20,014 bases of DNA from an uncultured Alphaproteobacteria bacterium. Lineage in GTDB: Bacteria > Pseudomonadota > Alphaproteobacteria > CAAHEQ01 > UBA3637. Shown piece by piece: positions 6,908-13,805 of the stretch. Numbering within the stretch: position 1 is the first letter of the stretch; the number at the start of each line of letters is the position of its first letter. The DNA lies in the NCBI GenBank assembly GCA_937935995.1, contig CALGXF010000018.1:1-20014 (forward strand), given 5' to 3'. Below the pieces are notes generated by a model. It was not told where the DNA came from and ran no database searches. It saw nothing but the letters and a program-made list of their open reading frames with translations. The translations under genes and the position numbers were made by a program.

Positions 6908-7885
6908 ATGTCAGTCATCCGTTCAAAGATTCTGGGAGTAGGTTCATATTTGCCTGAAAAGGTTATGACAAACGATGATTTGTCAAAAATGGTAGATACT
7001 TCTGATGAATGGATTGTCGAACGGACGGGGATTAAGATTCGGCATCTTGCGGCGGACGAGGAAGTCACTTCGGATTTGGCGGTTAAAGCGGCACAAGATG
7101 CTTTGGAAAATGCCGGTATAACGGCCGAAGCATTGGATGCGGTTCTTGTGGCAACAACAACGCCGGATCAAACATTTCCGGCAACGGCAACAAAGGTTCA
7201 GGCGCGTTTGGGAATGACGCACGGGTTTGCCTTTGATTTACAGGCCGTTTGTTCGGGGTTTATGTATGCGATGACGATGGCGGACAGTTTAATTCGCGCC
7301 GGTCAGGTTAAGACGATTTTAGTCATCGGGGCTGAAACTTTATCAAGATTGGTTGATTGGACGGATCGGAACACATGTGTTTTATTTGGAGACGGTGCCG
7401 GAGCTGTTGTTTTGACAGCTGTTCAAGGGCAGGGGACAGCGGCTGATACCGGTATTTTAAAGACAAAAGTTTTTTCGGACGGAACGTTTGGTGAGTTATT
7501 GCATACGACCGGCGGGCCGTCCAGTTCGCGGACTGTCGGAACGATTTTCATGAATGGAAAAGAAGTGTTTCGGCATGCTGTCGGGAAGCTGGCCGGTGCG
7601 GCAGAGGACGTTTTATCCGAAGCCGGCGTTTCAAGTGAAGAATTGACTTGGCTTGTGCCCCATCAGGCGAACTTACGTATTATTGATTCGACCGCAAAAA
7701 AATTAGGACTTCCTGCGTCGAAAGTCGTTGTTACCGTTGATCATCATGCCAATACATCGGCAGCGTCTATTCCTCTGGCTTTGGCCGAAAAGGTTAAATC
7801 CGGCGAGATTAAACGCGGCGATTTATTGTTGTTTGATGCGATGGGCGGCGGCTTTACGTGGGGAGCCATGCTGGTCCGGTTTTAA
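6908..7885 (+). CDS. fabH: 3-oxoacyl-ACP synthase III (KAS III)
   Basis: 325 aa. It condenses acetyl-CoA with malonyl-ACP to start fatty acid synthesis. The catalytic triad is intact: C115 in LQAVCSGF, H252 in VPHQANLRI and N282 in HHANTSAASIPLAL. The C-terminal GGGFTWGAMLVRF is typical. GGGAAAAAAG precedes the ATG. The plsX-fabH-ihfA-merR order is common in alphaproteobacteria. A weak GAAAAG/CTTTTC dyad lies at 7886-7913 between fabH and ihfA; it may attenuate slightly but lacks a GC-rich stem. Confidence 0.97.
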   Translation: MSVIRSKILGVGSYLPEKVMTNDDLSKMVDTSDEWIVERTGIKIRHLAADEEVTSDLAVKAAQDALENAGITAEALDAVLVATTTPDQTFPATATKVQARLGMTHGFAFDLQAVCSGFMYAMTMADSLIRAGQVKTILVIGAETLSRLVDWTDRNTCVLFGDGAGAVVLTAVQGQGTAADTGILKTKVFSDGTFGELLHTTGGPSSSRTVGTIFMNGKEVFRHAVGKLAGAAEDVLSEAGVSSEELTWLVPHQANLRIIDSTAKKLGLPASKVVVTVDHHANTSAASIPLALAEKVKSGEIKRGDLLLFDAMGGGFTWGAMLVRF

Positions 7886-7957
7886 GAAAAGACTTGATTT
7901 TCAAAGACTTTTCTTTTACAGTACTAATAAATAAGATTGAATTTTAAAGAGGAATAA

Positions 7958-8260
7958 ATGAAAAATATTACACGTGCGGATTTGTCGGAAGCCGTTTATC
8001 GGGACTTGGGTTTATCTTATACGGAATCGGAAAAATTGGTGGATCAAGTCTTTGAAGAAATGACAAAAGCTTTCGAGGCCGGTGAAGATGTTAAAATTTC
8101 TTCTTTTGCCAGTTTTTATTTGAAAAAGAAAACGGCACGCGTTGGCCGGAACCCGAAAACGGGGGAAGAACATCCGATTACGCCCAGAACGATTTTATCT
8201 TTCTGCCCGTCTCAAATTTTAAAGGATGAAGTGGCAGGAGTAACCGAAAACAAGGATTAG
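7958..8260 (+). CDS. ihfA: Integration host factor subunit alpha
   Basis: 100 aa, standard for the HU/IHF fold. The beta-arm region ARVGRNPKTGEEHPITPR (about 60-77) with the intercalating proline, and the N-terminal TRADLSEAVYRDLGLS, favour IHF alpha over HU. It bends DNA sequence-specifically as a heterodimer with IHF beta. AGAGGA is well spaced before ATG. It sits between fabH and a merR gene, the usual alphaproteobacterial position for ihfA, and is separated from the next start by one base. Confidence 0.92.
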   Translation: MKNITRADLSEAVYRDLGLSYTESEKLVDQVFEEMTKAFEAGEDVKISSFASFYLKKKTARVGRNPKTGEEHPITPRTILSFCPSQILKDEVAGVTENKD

Positions 8261-8261
8261 T

Positions 8262-8585
8262 ATGAAATCTGAAAATGCTTATCGCACCATCGCTGAAGTT
8301 TCGGACATGTTAAATGTGCCGGCACATGTTTTGCGATTTTGGGAAACGCAGTTTCATCAGATTAAACCGATTAAACGTGTCGGCGGCCGCCGGTATTATC
8401 GCACGGAAGATATTGACCTGATTACACAGATTCGGGATTATCTGTATAAAGACGGTTACACAATCAAGGGGGTTCAGAAGATTTTAAAATCTTCGGGGAA
8501 AGAAGAGGTTTCATCAACGGTTTCATCAGACCGCTTCTTGGATGAAATGAAAGAAATCCGGGATTATCTCGGACAATTTGTATAA
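8262..8585 (+). CDS. MerR family transcriptional regulator
   Basis: 107 aa. The winged-helix MerR DNA-binding domain spans about residues 7-75: YRTIAEVSDMLNVPAHVLRF with the typical WE and GGRRYYRTEDI motifs. After it there is only a short helical tail and no Cys-rich effector loop or long dimer helix, so it is not a classical metal sensor. Genes of this type regularly follow ihfA in alphaproteobacteria. AAGGAT lies before the ATG, and the start is one base after the ihfA stop. Its targets are unknown. Confidence 0.88.
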   Translation: MKSENAYRTIAEVSDMLNVPAHVLRFWETQFHQIKPIKRVGGRRYYRTEDIDLITQIRDYLYKDGYTIKGVQKILKSSGKEEVSSTVSSDRFLDEMKEIRDYLGQFV

Positions 8586-8611
8586 CCCTTGAAAGGTGAA
8601 AGGATGGCAAT

Positions 8612-8803
8612 ATGTGTGAAAAAATGGATCCTGCTTTAAAAGAAAAAAGAGAACGGATGTCTCGTCCGGATACGGATAAGTTCGGCAGACAGCCGCATAA
8701 AATGCCGGTTGTTGCGACACACAAGTGCGTCGGAAATTGCGGATGCAACGGCGCTTGCGGAACAGCTTGCCGGTGTGCTCAAACACGGGTAAATGAAGGT
8801 TAG
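8612..8803 (+). CDS. Small protein with C-terminal Cys cluster
   Basis: 63 aa, family not recognised. AAAGGA lies seven bases before ATG 8612. The N-terminal ~35 residues are charged and basic; residues 39-55 contain six cysteines in the symmetric spacing C-x3-C-x-C-x3-C-x3-C-x-C (C39, C43, C45, C49, C53, C55) separated by Gly, Ala and Asn, with H37 just before. Such dense CxC spacing is typical of metal-thiolate peptides, so a metallothionein-like or metallochaperone role is plausible (inference). There is no signal peptide. It is the last gene before the strong terminator at 8806-8830, and so probably part of the rpmF-to-merR transcript. Confidence 0.7.
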   Translation: MCEKMDPALKEKRERMSRPDTDKFGRQPHKMPVVATHKCVGNCGCNGACGTACRCAQTRVNEG

Positions 8804-8805
8804 TT

Positions 8806-8830
8806 AAAAGCCCCGTAAGGGGCTTTTTTC
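8806..8830 (+). terminator. Strong intrinsic terminator closing the rpmF operon
   Basis: AAAAGCCCC, loop GTAA, then GGGGCTTTTTT, three bases after the stop of the Cys-cluster gene. The reverse strand ends in TTTT, so it may also stop converging transcription from the lipoprotein gene at 8944. Confidence 0.92.
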
Positions 8831-8943
8831 ATGAAAAAATACAATTCATTTTTTGATTGAGGTGACTGCGGTTGCTGTTGCGAAAAGAGTCATCTCTTAT
8901 TCAAAACGGCATCAATCGGATAGTTGCCTGCCGGTAAAGAGAA

Positions 8944-9525
8944 TTATTCTTTGCTGTGTTGATACCGATGGCGTAAGTAAACCGGATTAAACGATTTTCC
9001 CGTGATATGAGCATGTGCACAGATGAGCTTGTGAGCAAATTGGGAAAAGTGTCTTTCTTGTTCCGATAAATAAGAACCGGCTTCACGAACCGAAAGATAA
9101 CTGATTTCTTCATCAATTATTTGAAGTGAATCATGATACAATTGGCCGATACGCGTTATTTGTTCTTCCGTTACACCTAACCGTTTTTGGACTTCTTCAG
9201 GTGAAACAGGAAGTTGTCGTGTGGGTTGAATGTGAAGGACTTGAGGTGCCGGTTGATCGAGCAAGCTCGTATCTTTGATAATGGCATCCGTCAAACGGGT
9301 TTGATAAGCTTTCACTTGCATGTGCAGGCAATGATATAAAACTAATTTTTCTTGCAAACTGACCGGGACTTTATCGGCAGAAACATCGGCCATTTGATCT
9401 ATTTTTAAATTCATTTCCTTTAAGGTCGTCGGAAACGCGTTCGACAAAGTGGGTTCTGGTGGCCGAAAAGTGCATCCGGTTAAAACAGATAATGTCATAA
9501 GGGGCAGAAAAATACGTGTTTGCAT
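8944..9525 (-). CDS. Unrecognised lipoprotein
   Basis: 193 aa from the ATG at 9525, which has AAAGGAT just upstream; the frame is open to 9597 but the longer version would bury the signal peptide. The signal is MQTRIFLPLMTLSVLTGC, with lipobox LTGC and lipidated Cys at 18. The mature protein is helical and charged with no transmembrane segment, so it is anchored to the inner or outer membrane facing the periplasm. Residues about 110-175 (SPEEVQKRLGVTEEQITRIG and onward) look like a helical bundle. Family not recognised. It has its own strong promoter (9577-9605). Confidence 0.85.
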   Translation of the reverse strand: MQTRIFLPLMTLSVLTGCTFRPPEPTLSNAFPTTLKEMNLKIDQMADVSADKVPVSLQEKLVLYHCLHMQVKAYQTRLTDAIIKDTSLLDQPAPQVLHIQPTRQLPVSPEEVQKRLGVTEEQITRIGQLYHDSLQIIDEEISYLSVREAGSYLSEQERHFSQFAHKLICAHAHITGKSFNPVYLRHRYQHSKE

Positions 9526-9576
9526 GATAAATCCTTTGAAACATATAAAGAAAAGACCCTCTCGGCCTTTTAAAGG

Positions 9577-9605
9577 ATTGTATAAAAAATTGGACAAAAA
9601 GTCAA
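9577..9605 (-). promoter_or_regulatory. Near-consensus promoter of the lipoprotein gene
   Basis: On the minus strand TTGACT (9605-9600) and TACAAT (9582-9577) are 17 bases apart. The predicted start near 9570 leaves a ~45-nt leader containing a small hairpin (AAAAGGCC/GGGTCTTTT). Confidence 0.75.
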
Positions 9606-9622
9606 TAAAGATTTAAAAAATG

Positions 9623-10252
9623 TTATGCGCGTGTTTTGGGTGCATTCATTTTTTGAATATTTTGCTTGCTGATTTGGATAACTGCCTGTTCGAGGTCGTT
9701 GAGGATATCTTCATTCAACTCTTGCACATAGGAATGTGTTTGAACGGCATTTTCGTAATAAAACCGGCCATTGGGATACTGCCCCCAGTAAGCAACGCCA
9801 CCTTTGTAAAAGTTGCTTTGTAATGTTGCTTCCATCCGATCCAACGCATAAACGATTTGAGCTTCGCGTGTTTGCCGTGCTTCGTATTCTTGCCAAAGGT
9901 CAAAAATCTGCTGACCGACAGGTGACGGTAAGTGACTGGCATAATCTGAAATTGCTTTTTGCTCGGCTTTTTTCTTTTGCGCACGCACCTGTTCGTTTGA
10001 AGCCGTGACGGCGTAGGAAACGTCGTTTGTTTGAGCTTCCGCAATATCGTGAATGAGTGCCATTTGATGAATTTTCAAGGCATTGACGGGTGTCTTTAAG
10101 TAAGGCAACAGCATCATTGCCAAAAAACAAAGTTTAACTGTGTGGTCAGAATCAGATTCGCGCGTCCCGTCGGATAAGAGGTTATCCCGATTAACCAAGC
10201 AAAATTGATTTAAAATTTGCATGAAAGAAACGATACGGCGAATCTTTTCCAT
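9623..10252 (-). CDS. HD-domain phosphohydrolase (YfbR/HDDC2-like)
   Basis: 209 aa. The metal-binding HD pattern is complete: H37 in SDSDHTVKL, H68-D69 in ALIHDIAEAQTNDV, and D138 in YALDRMEA. This arrangement matches small HD hydrolases such as 5'-deoxynucleotidases (COG1896), which act on nucleotide monophosphates in the cytoplasm; the exact substrate cannot be read from sequence. It starts five bases after the stop of the upstream 160-aa gene, so both are probably made from the promoter at 10762-10790. The C-terminal ~30 residues are a Gln/Asn-rich helical tail. Confidence 0.88.
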   Translation of the reverse strand: MEKIRRIVSFMQILNQFCLVNRDNLLSDGTRESDSDHTVKLCFLAMMLLPYLKTPVNALKIHQMALIHDIAEAQTNDVSYAVTASNEQVRAQKKKAEQKAISDYASHLPSPVGQQIFDLWQEYEARQTREAQIVYALDRMEATLQSNFYKGGVAYWGQYPNGRFYYENAVQTHSYVQELNEDILNDLEQAVIQISKQNIQKMNAPKTRA

Positions 10253-10257
10253 TTGAG

Positions 10258-10737
10258 CTAACTGCGTTCAAACACCAATGACGATGTCGGTAAAAGGTTT
10301 ACTTTTTGGGAAATTTTTCTTGCTTTTTGACGTGTATCATAAGCAACGGTTTCTTGTCCGTCTTTGTCAAAGTAAACCAACCGTTTATAGGTGAATTTTT
10401 TTTCATTTCGGCTGGTGCGATGACCGTTTTTATCAAAATAATCAATGGTGCCGTAGGGGACTTCCAAAGAAGATTTGGAAATCCAAACAGCCGGATTAAA
10501 CGTCCGATCTTGATAACGTCCGGACAATTCATCTGCCGTTCGTGTGACTCGGCATTGAATTTGGTGTGAATTCGGATAACGCATTTCAACGACTTCGCGG
10601 ATCCGTTTTCCGTTGGAAATTGTAGCTGTAACGGTAAAACGACCGTTCTTTTTAATTTCAGTATGCGTTTCTATAAGAGGGTCTTCTTGTTCTTGCGCTG
10701 TTTTGGATTTTGCGCGTAAAAAATGAAAAAGTGTCAT
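10258..10737 (-). CDS. Unrecognised 159-aa protein upstream of HD hydrolase
   Basis: 159 aa from the ATG at 10737 (MTLFHFLRAKSK). AAAAGGA lies upstream at a good distance. The frame continues to 10761, but that ATG falls inside the promoter -10 region. The protein is basic and beta-rich (alternating hydrophobic strands such as GRFTVTATIS) with motifs like IDYFDKNGHRT and LVYFDKDGQET repeated twice (about residues 97 and 121), hinting at an internal duplication of a beta-hairpin. It has no signal peptide. Family not recognised. It forms an operon with the HD hydrolase. Confidence 0.75.
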   Translation of the reverse strand: MTLFHFLRAKSKTAQEQEDPLIETHTEIKKNGRFTVTATISNGKRIREVVEMRYPNSHQIQCRVTRTADELSGRYQDRTFNPAVWISKSSLEVPYGTIDYFDKNGHRTSRNEKKFTYKRLVYFDKDGQETVAYDTRQKARKISQKVNLLPTSSLVFERS

Positions 10738-10761
10738 TGTTTTTTTCCTTTTAAAAATCAT

Positions 10762-10790
10762 ATCCTATAACAATTTGATTGTTTTGTCAA
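10762..10790 (-). promoter_or_regulatory. Promoter of the unknown/HD-hydrolase operon
   Basis: On the minus strand a perfect TTGACA (10790-10785) is followed after 17 bases by TAGGAT (10767-10762). The site just precedes the operon's ribosome binding site and decides the start at 10737 over 10761. Confidence 0.6.
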
Positions 10791-10890
10791 GTTTTTGTGT
10801 TTTTGATATAGAGCTTCTTTTTCGAAAAATCAAGCGAGGAAGAACGCCACCCTATTCTTTATTATGGAATTGAAAGTCATTTCGGTTAAG

Positions 10891-10925
10891 TTTAAAAGTC
10901 TCCCCCCGACGTTTCGAAGGGAGAC
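10891..10925 (-). terminator. Intrinsic terminator after repeat protein A
   Basis: GTCTCCC and GGGAGAC (10925-10919 and 10904-10898 on the minus strand) form a seven-pair stem with a 14-base loop, followed by TTTTAAAC. The plus strand also has TTTT after the stem. The rest of 10791-10984 shows no gene or other signal. Confidence 0.65.
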
Positions 10926-10984
10926 GTTTTAATAAGCCCGTGTTGACCTTTAACAGGCCGCCGATGGATATTCGTTAAAGCCGG

Positions 10985-11767
10985 TCAATCCAGAGAATAA
11001 GAATCATTCAGGGTTGATTTTTTGGCACTGTTTGTAAACGTGTCTTTGAGTGCTTTTGACATCATGTCCTGATTATAAGATTTATCCAGTTTTTCATGCA
11101 TTCCGTCTTGACCGTAGGACTTATCCAGCTTTTTATGCATTCCGTCTTGACCGTAGGACTTATCCAACGTTTTATGCATCACATCTTGACCATAGGACTT
11201 ATCCAGTGTTTTATGCATCATGTCTTGGCCATAGGAATTATCCAATGTTTTATGCATCACATCTTGACCATAGGATTTGTCCAGTGCCTTATGCATTGCA
11301 TCTTTTCCATAAGATTTATCTAATGCTTTGTGCATTCCGTCTTTTCCATAAGAAGAATCCAGCCGTTTGTGCCAGTAATCAGATGACTTCGTCGTTTTTT
11401 TCTTTTCAACAGAAGCAGTCGTTGATTGTGTTTTTGTTTTTTCCTCTTTCTTTTCTGCTTTTGTGTTTGTTGATTGAGTATTCGTTTCCTCTGTTTTGGA
11501 AGAAGTTTTTGCACTTATGGCAGAAAGCTTTGTTTCTTGTACCTTTTGACGAGCAGATTGATATTTGGCTTGTGCTTTTTCGATTTCTTCTTTGGATGCT
11601 CCCTTTTGGGTGAGTTGGCTGAGTTCACGAGCTGCTTTTTGCTGTTCAGCTTGTGCTTTGGTATATTCTGACATCGCTTTGTTTGGGGGCTGTGCAGATG
11701 AATCAGCCCGCCCTTCATGACTGCCTAACAAGGTACAAATTAATAAAATTAAGATTATTTTTTTCAT
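10985..11767 (-). CDS. Secreted 13-residue-repeat protein A
   Basis: 260 aa, family not recognised. The N-terminus MKKIILILLICTLLGSHEGRA is a Sec signal peptide, probably cleaved after A21. Residues about 32-85 form an Ala/Gln/Lys/Glu coiled coil; about 86-128 is a Thr/Lys/Ser low-complexity linker. YWHK introduces eight tandem 13-residue repeats (136-239) of the form LDKSYGxDxMHKx, then a degenerate tail. Nearly every repeat has a Met-His pair, Tyr and Asp, so metal or surface binding is conceivable (inference). GGAGG lies nine bases before ATG 11767. The gene follows structured leader A (11768-12036). A paralogue with four repeats (12831-13805) shares signal, coiled coil (ASKEEIxKAQxKY), YWHK and tail (LKDTFT). 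Confidence 0.85.
   Translation of the reverse strand: MKKIILILLICTLLGSHEGRADSSAQPPNKAMSEYTKAQAEQQKAARELSQLTQKGASKEEIEKAQAKYQSARQKVQETKLSAISAKTSSKTEETNTQSTNTKAEKKEEKTKTQSTTASVEKKKTTKSSDYWHKRLDSSYGKDGMHKALDKSYGKDAMHKALDKSYGQDVMHKTLDNSYGQDMMHKTLDKSYGQDVMHKTLDKSYGQDGMHKKLDKSYGQDGMHEKLDKSYNQDMMSKALKDTFTNSAKKSTLNDSYSLD
11051..11362 (-). repeat. Eight tandem 39-bp coding repeats
   Basis: Eight contiguous 39-bp units encode LDKSYGxDxMHKx without gaps. Units differ mainly in the codons for residues 7, 9 and 13 of the repeat; the Tyr, Gly, Met, His and Leu codons are kept. The period is exact, so copy number can change without frameshift. Confidence 0.95.
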
Positions 11768-12036
11768 TTTCTAACGCCTCCAAGTTTTTAAAAACAAAAC
11801 CCACCGATGTTTAGGTGGGCGGATGTTAGAAAACCGTATCAAATCAGACGGCTCGGTTTATTCAGCCAAAGCCTTATTCGCCGACATCCGCCCGATAGAG
11901 GCAGATTATCGGCATACTTATTTAAAGTCGTTATGCTCTAACGACTGATTTGATTAGGGTTTTCTAAGCCCTTGTCGCATGCAAAAGATGCAACTATGTC
12001 AGGGTATCAGACAAATGCAATCTTGTCCAGAATAAA
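11768..12036 (-). promoter_or_regulatory. Structured leader A, candidate riboswitch/attenuator
   Basis: This ~270-nt region before repeat protein A is nearly identical to 13806-14074. Read on the minus strand it holds: hairpin GACAA/TTGTC (12027-12010); hairpin GTTGCAT/ATGCGAC (11994-11974); a closing helix TTAGAAAACC/GGTTTTCTAA (11967-11958 with 11835-11826) extended by ATCAAATCAG/CTGATTTGAT (11954-11945 with 11847-11838); inside it, hairpins at 11945-11927, 11913-11880 and 11873-11850; then a terminator (11819-11791) and GGAGG (11781-11777). G-U pairs make the minus strand the better folding strand. Two alternative pairings exist: GGGCGGATGT (11893-11884) with ACATCCGCCC (11826-11817), which would break the terminator, and GTTTTCTAAC-type bases 11833-11825 with 11775-11767 beside the start codon. 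No known riboswitch class recognised. Confidence 0.75.
11791..11819 (-). terminator. Leader A terminator (attenuator)
   Basis: CCCACC, loop TAAACATC, GGTGGG, then TTTTGTTTT on the minus strand, about 25 bases before the ribosome binding site of repeat protein A. Its position inside the leader means transcripts must pass it to reach the gene. The arm's CCC can instead pair with GGG at 11893-11891. Confidence 0.75.
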
Positions 12037-12066
12037 ACTAAAAATCCCCTGCTTGGAGGGCAGGGG
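12037..12066 (-). terminator. Intrinsic terminator after the 12096 lipoprotein gene
   Basis: CCCCTGC and GCAGGGG form a perfect seven-pair stem around a seven-base loop, followed on the minus strand by ATTTTTAGTTTT. It separates the lipoprotein gene from leader A, so leader A needs its own promoter. No convincing promoter is visible; the conserved block TGGACA-17-TACCCT (12028-12000 region) is the best candidate and is weak at -10. Confidence 0.8.
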
Positions 12067-12095
12067 ACTTTAGCTTCATGAGATATTAAAACGAT

Positions 12096-12818
12096 TTAAA
12101 AATCTCGCAGGTTGCCGTTATGCATCGGTATCGGTGCGGTGTCTTGGGACTTCGATTTTGGGGACTGCGTTTTGGTTTGGCCCATAAATGGGAGTGCTCT
12201 TCCCCATACCTGCGTATAAAACATATGAGCTTTCCCAACGGTTTTATCCGCCATGCTAAGCCGAGACTTTTGCATGAAACCATAGTATGCAAGGAAAACA
12301 TTTACCATCTGTTCGTCGTTAAGATGAAAGTTTCTTTTGTAATGGTCAACAGGAAATGGTAAATTGCCGCCCGGTTCCGTACTGCTTATCCCATCTTTCA
12401 ACGTATTTTTAAAAGCGGTGATGTTCGCCGGTGGTATTTGCGGCAACACATCTCGCGCCATTTTTTTATTATCTTTAATGATGTAAGGTTGAAGCTTTTC
12501 ACTAAAATCACGGCTTGTTTGCGAAATACATGCGGCAAATGCCTTTTGTTCGTTGACAGATAGGTCTTTTGCCATTGAATATCCTTCGACCGTATCAGCT
12601 CCTGTTGCGCAGCTGACGGCAAGATTGTTAAACGCTTCAGGAGAGGTAAAACCATTTCTGATTTGTTTTTCCAGGTCTTGCGCTACTTGTCGGATTTCTT
12701 TTTGGGCCAATTCTTCCTCTGATTGATGCTGATCAGAACAGCCCGTCAATCCTAAAGCAGAAGCAGATACAAGGGCAAGAGAAACCATTTTTTTAAGTGT
12801 TTTTTTAAGTGGTGTCAT
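12096..12818 (-). CDS. Unrecognised lipoprotein following repeat protein B
   Basis: 240 aa. The signal sequence ends in lipobox LTGC with lipidated Cys 27 (ALGLTGCSDQ). The mature part is helical with two further cysteines (C70, C97) that could pair in the periplasm; the C-terminal ~25 residues are Ser/Pro/Lys/Gln-rich. Family not recognised. AAGGAGG lies ahead of the ATG, and the start is 12 bases after the stop of repeat protein B, so the two genes form one operon downstream of leader B. A terminator follows at 12066-12037. Co-expression suggests a membrane-anchored partner for the secreted repeat protein (inference). Confidence 0.85.
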   Translation of the reverse strand: MTPLKKTLKKMVSLALVSASALGLTGCSDQHQSEEELAQKEIRQVAQDLEKQIRNGFTSPEAFNNLAVSCATGADTVEGYSMAKDLSVNEQKAFAACISQTSRDFSEKLQPYIIKDNKKMARDVLPQIPPANITAFKNTLKDGISSTEPGGNLPFPVDHYKRNFHLNDEQMVNVFLAYYGFMQKSRLSMADKTVGKAHMFYTQVWGRALPFMGQTKTQSPKSKSQDTAPIPMHNGNLRDF

Positions 12819-12830
12819 TTTATTTCCTCC

Positions 12831-13805
12831 TTATTTCGTTAATGTTGATTGTGTGTTACCGCTTGTAAATGTATCTTTGAGCTTTTTTTGCATGCCATCT
12901 TTTCCATAAGACTTATCCAATGCTTTATGCATTGCATCCTGTCCGTAGGATTTATCCAGTGCTTTATGCATTCCGTTTTTCCCGTAAGAAAAATCCAACA
13001 AGTTGTGCATGCCGTCTTTTCCATAAGACTTATCCAACAGCTTATGCCAGTAATTAGATGTTTTGATTGTATTTTTCGCGGTCGTTTCGGTCTTGTTGGT
13101 TGTTTCTTTTGTTTCAACAGCCGGAGCTTCTTGAAGAATGCCTCTGTCAATTTGTTCTTGAATGACGGCTTGTTGTAATTCTTTTCTTTGGGCTTTTGCA
13201 GCTTCATAATTTGCTTTCGCTAGCTTTTTTTCTTCTTTCGAAGAACTGTATAGAGACGTATTCATGTAAGCTTTCAAAGCTGCATTTTCTTTGAGCGTCG
13301 CGTCAACATAAGCTTGTTCAGTTTCGGTTCTTTCACCGACCGGAGGTATCGTGAATTGGGTAGATGCTTCCGATGAGGTCGTTGTTTTGGTAATGGTTGT
13401 GTCGCCCTCTTTCTGGGTAGATGTTTTTGATGAAGTCGTTCCCGTTGATGCCTTCTTCTGACTGTTTTTAGAGTCATTTACGGTTGATGTTGATGTTCCT
13501 TGAACCGTTGCCGTCGAAAGTTCGTTTATTACGGCGCTACGCTTTTGAGTTTCGTTTTGTTTTGCCTGATAATATTTTTCTTGAGCTTTTTGAATTTCTT
13601 CTTTGGACGCATTGGAAGTCCTTAATTGAACGAGTTCTTCGACTGCTTTTTGGCGTTCCGCCAAAGCATTCGCATAGGCCGCCTGCGCCTGTGTTCGTTG
13701 GGCGGCAGGGGGGATGGTTATATTGTATTTCGTTTGTCCGAAACTTTTTGTTTGTCCAAGTATAAAGATACTTGTCAATAAGATAAATAAAGTTGTTTTT
13801 TTCAT
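12831..13805 (-). CDS. Secreted 13-residue-repeat protein B
   Basis: 324 aa, paralogue of repeat protein A. The signal peptide is MKKTTLFILLTSIFILGQ and onward, probably cleaved near residue 23. Two copies of a coiled-coil module follow: residues 31-95 (IPPAAQRTQAQAAY, then ASKEEIQKAQEKYYQ) and 153-215 (IPPVGERTETEQAY, then SSKEEKKLAKANYEA), joined by a Ser/Thr-rich linker with a Thr-Lys run. After NYWHK come four 13-residue repeats (257-308), then LKDTFT and a short tail. GGAGG is nine bases before the ATG. Structured leader B lies upstream and the lipoprotein gene 12 bases downstream. Family and function not recognised; repeat residues Met, His, Tyr and Asp could bind metal or a surface (inference). 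Confidence 0.85.
   Translation of the reverse strand: MKKTTLFILLTSIFILGQTKSFGQTKYNITIPPAAQRTQAQAAYANALAERQKAVEELVQLRTSNASKEEIQKAQEKYYQAKQNETQKRSAVINELSTATVQGTSTSTVNDSKNSQKKASTGTTSSKTSTQKEGDTTITKTTTSSEASTQFTIPPVGERTETEQAYVDATLKENAALKAYMNTSLYSSSKEEKKLAKANYEAAKAQRKELQQAVIQEQIDRGILQEAPAVETKETTNKTETTAKNTIKTSNYWHKLLDKSYGKDGMHNLLDFSYGKNGMHKALDKSYGQDAMHKALDKSYGKDGMQKKLKDTFTSGNTQSTLTK
12882..13037 (-). repeat. Four tandem 39-bp coding repeats
   Basis: Four contiguous 39-bp units encode the same LDKSYGKDGMHKx repeat found eight times in protein A; unit two has variant LDFSYGKN and unit four MQKK. The difference in copy number between paralogues implies expansion or contraction. Confidence 0.95.

Noticed and set aside
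8831..8943. Possible small gene starting ATGAAAAAATAC after the rpmF terminator
   Set aside because: The frame stops after nine codons, and the stretch shows no other coding or structural signal.
11051..11362. Regular 39-bp repeats as a possible CRISPR array
   Set aside because: The repeats are contiguous with no unique spacers and keep one reading frame with a sensible protein.
11050..11613. 187-aa plus-strand open frame over repeat protein A
   Set aside because: It is the antisense shadow of the 39-bp repeats; it has no ribosome binding site, while the minus strand has a signal peptide, GGAGG and a paralogue.
11768..12036. Structured RNA encoded on the plus strand
   Set aside because: Several stem positions would become A-C mismatches on the plus strand but are G-U pairs on the minus strand, and the terminators and ribosome binding sites point to the minus strand.
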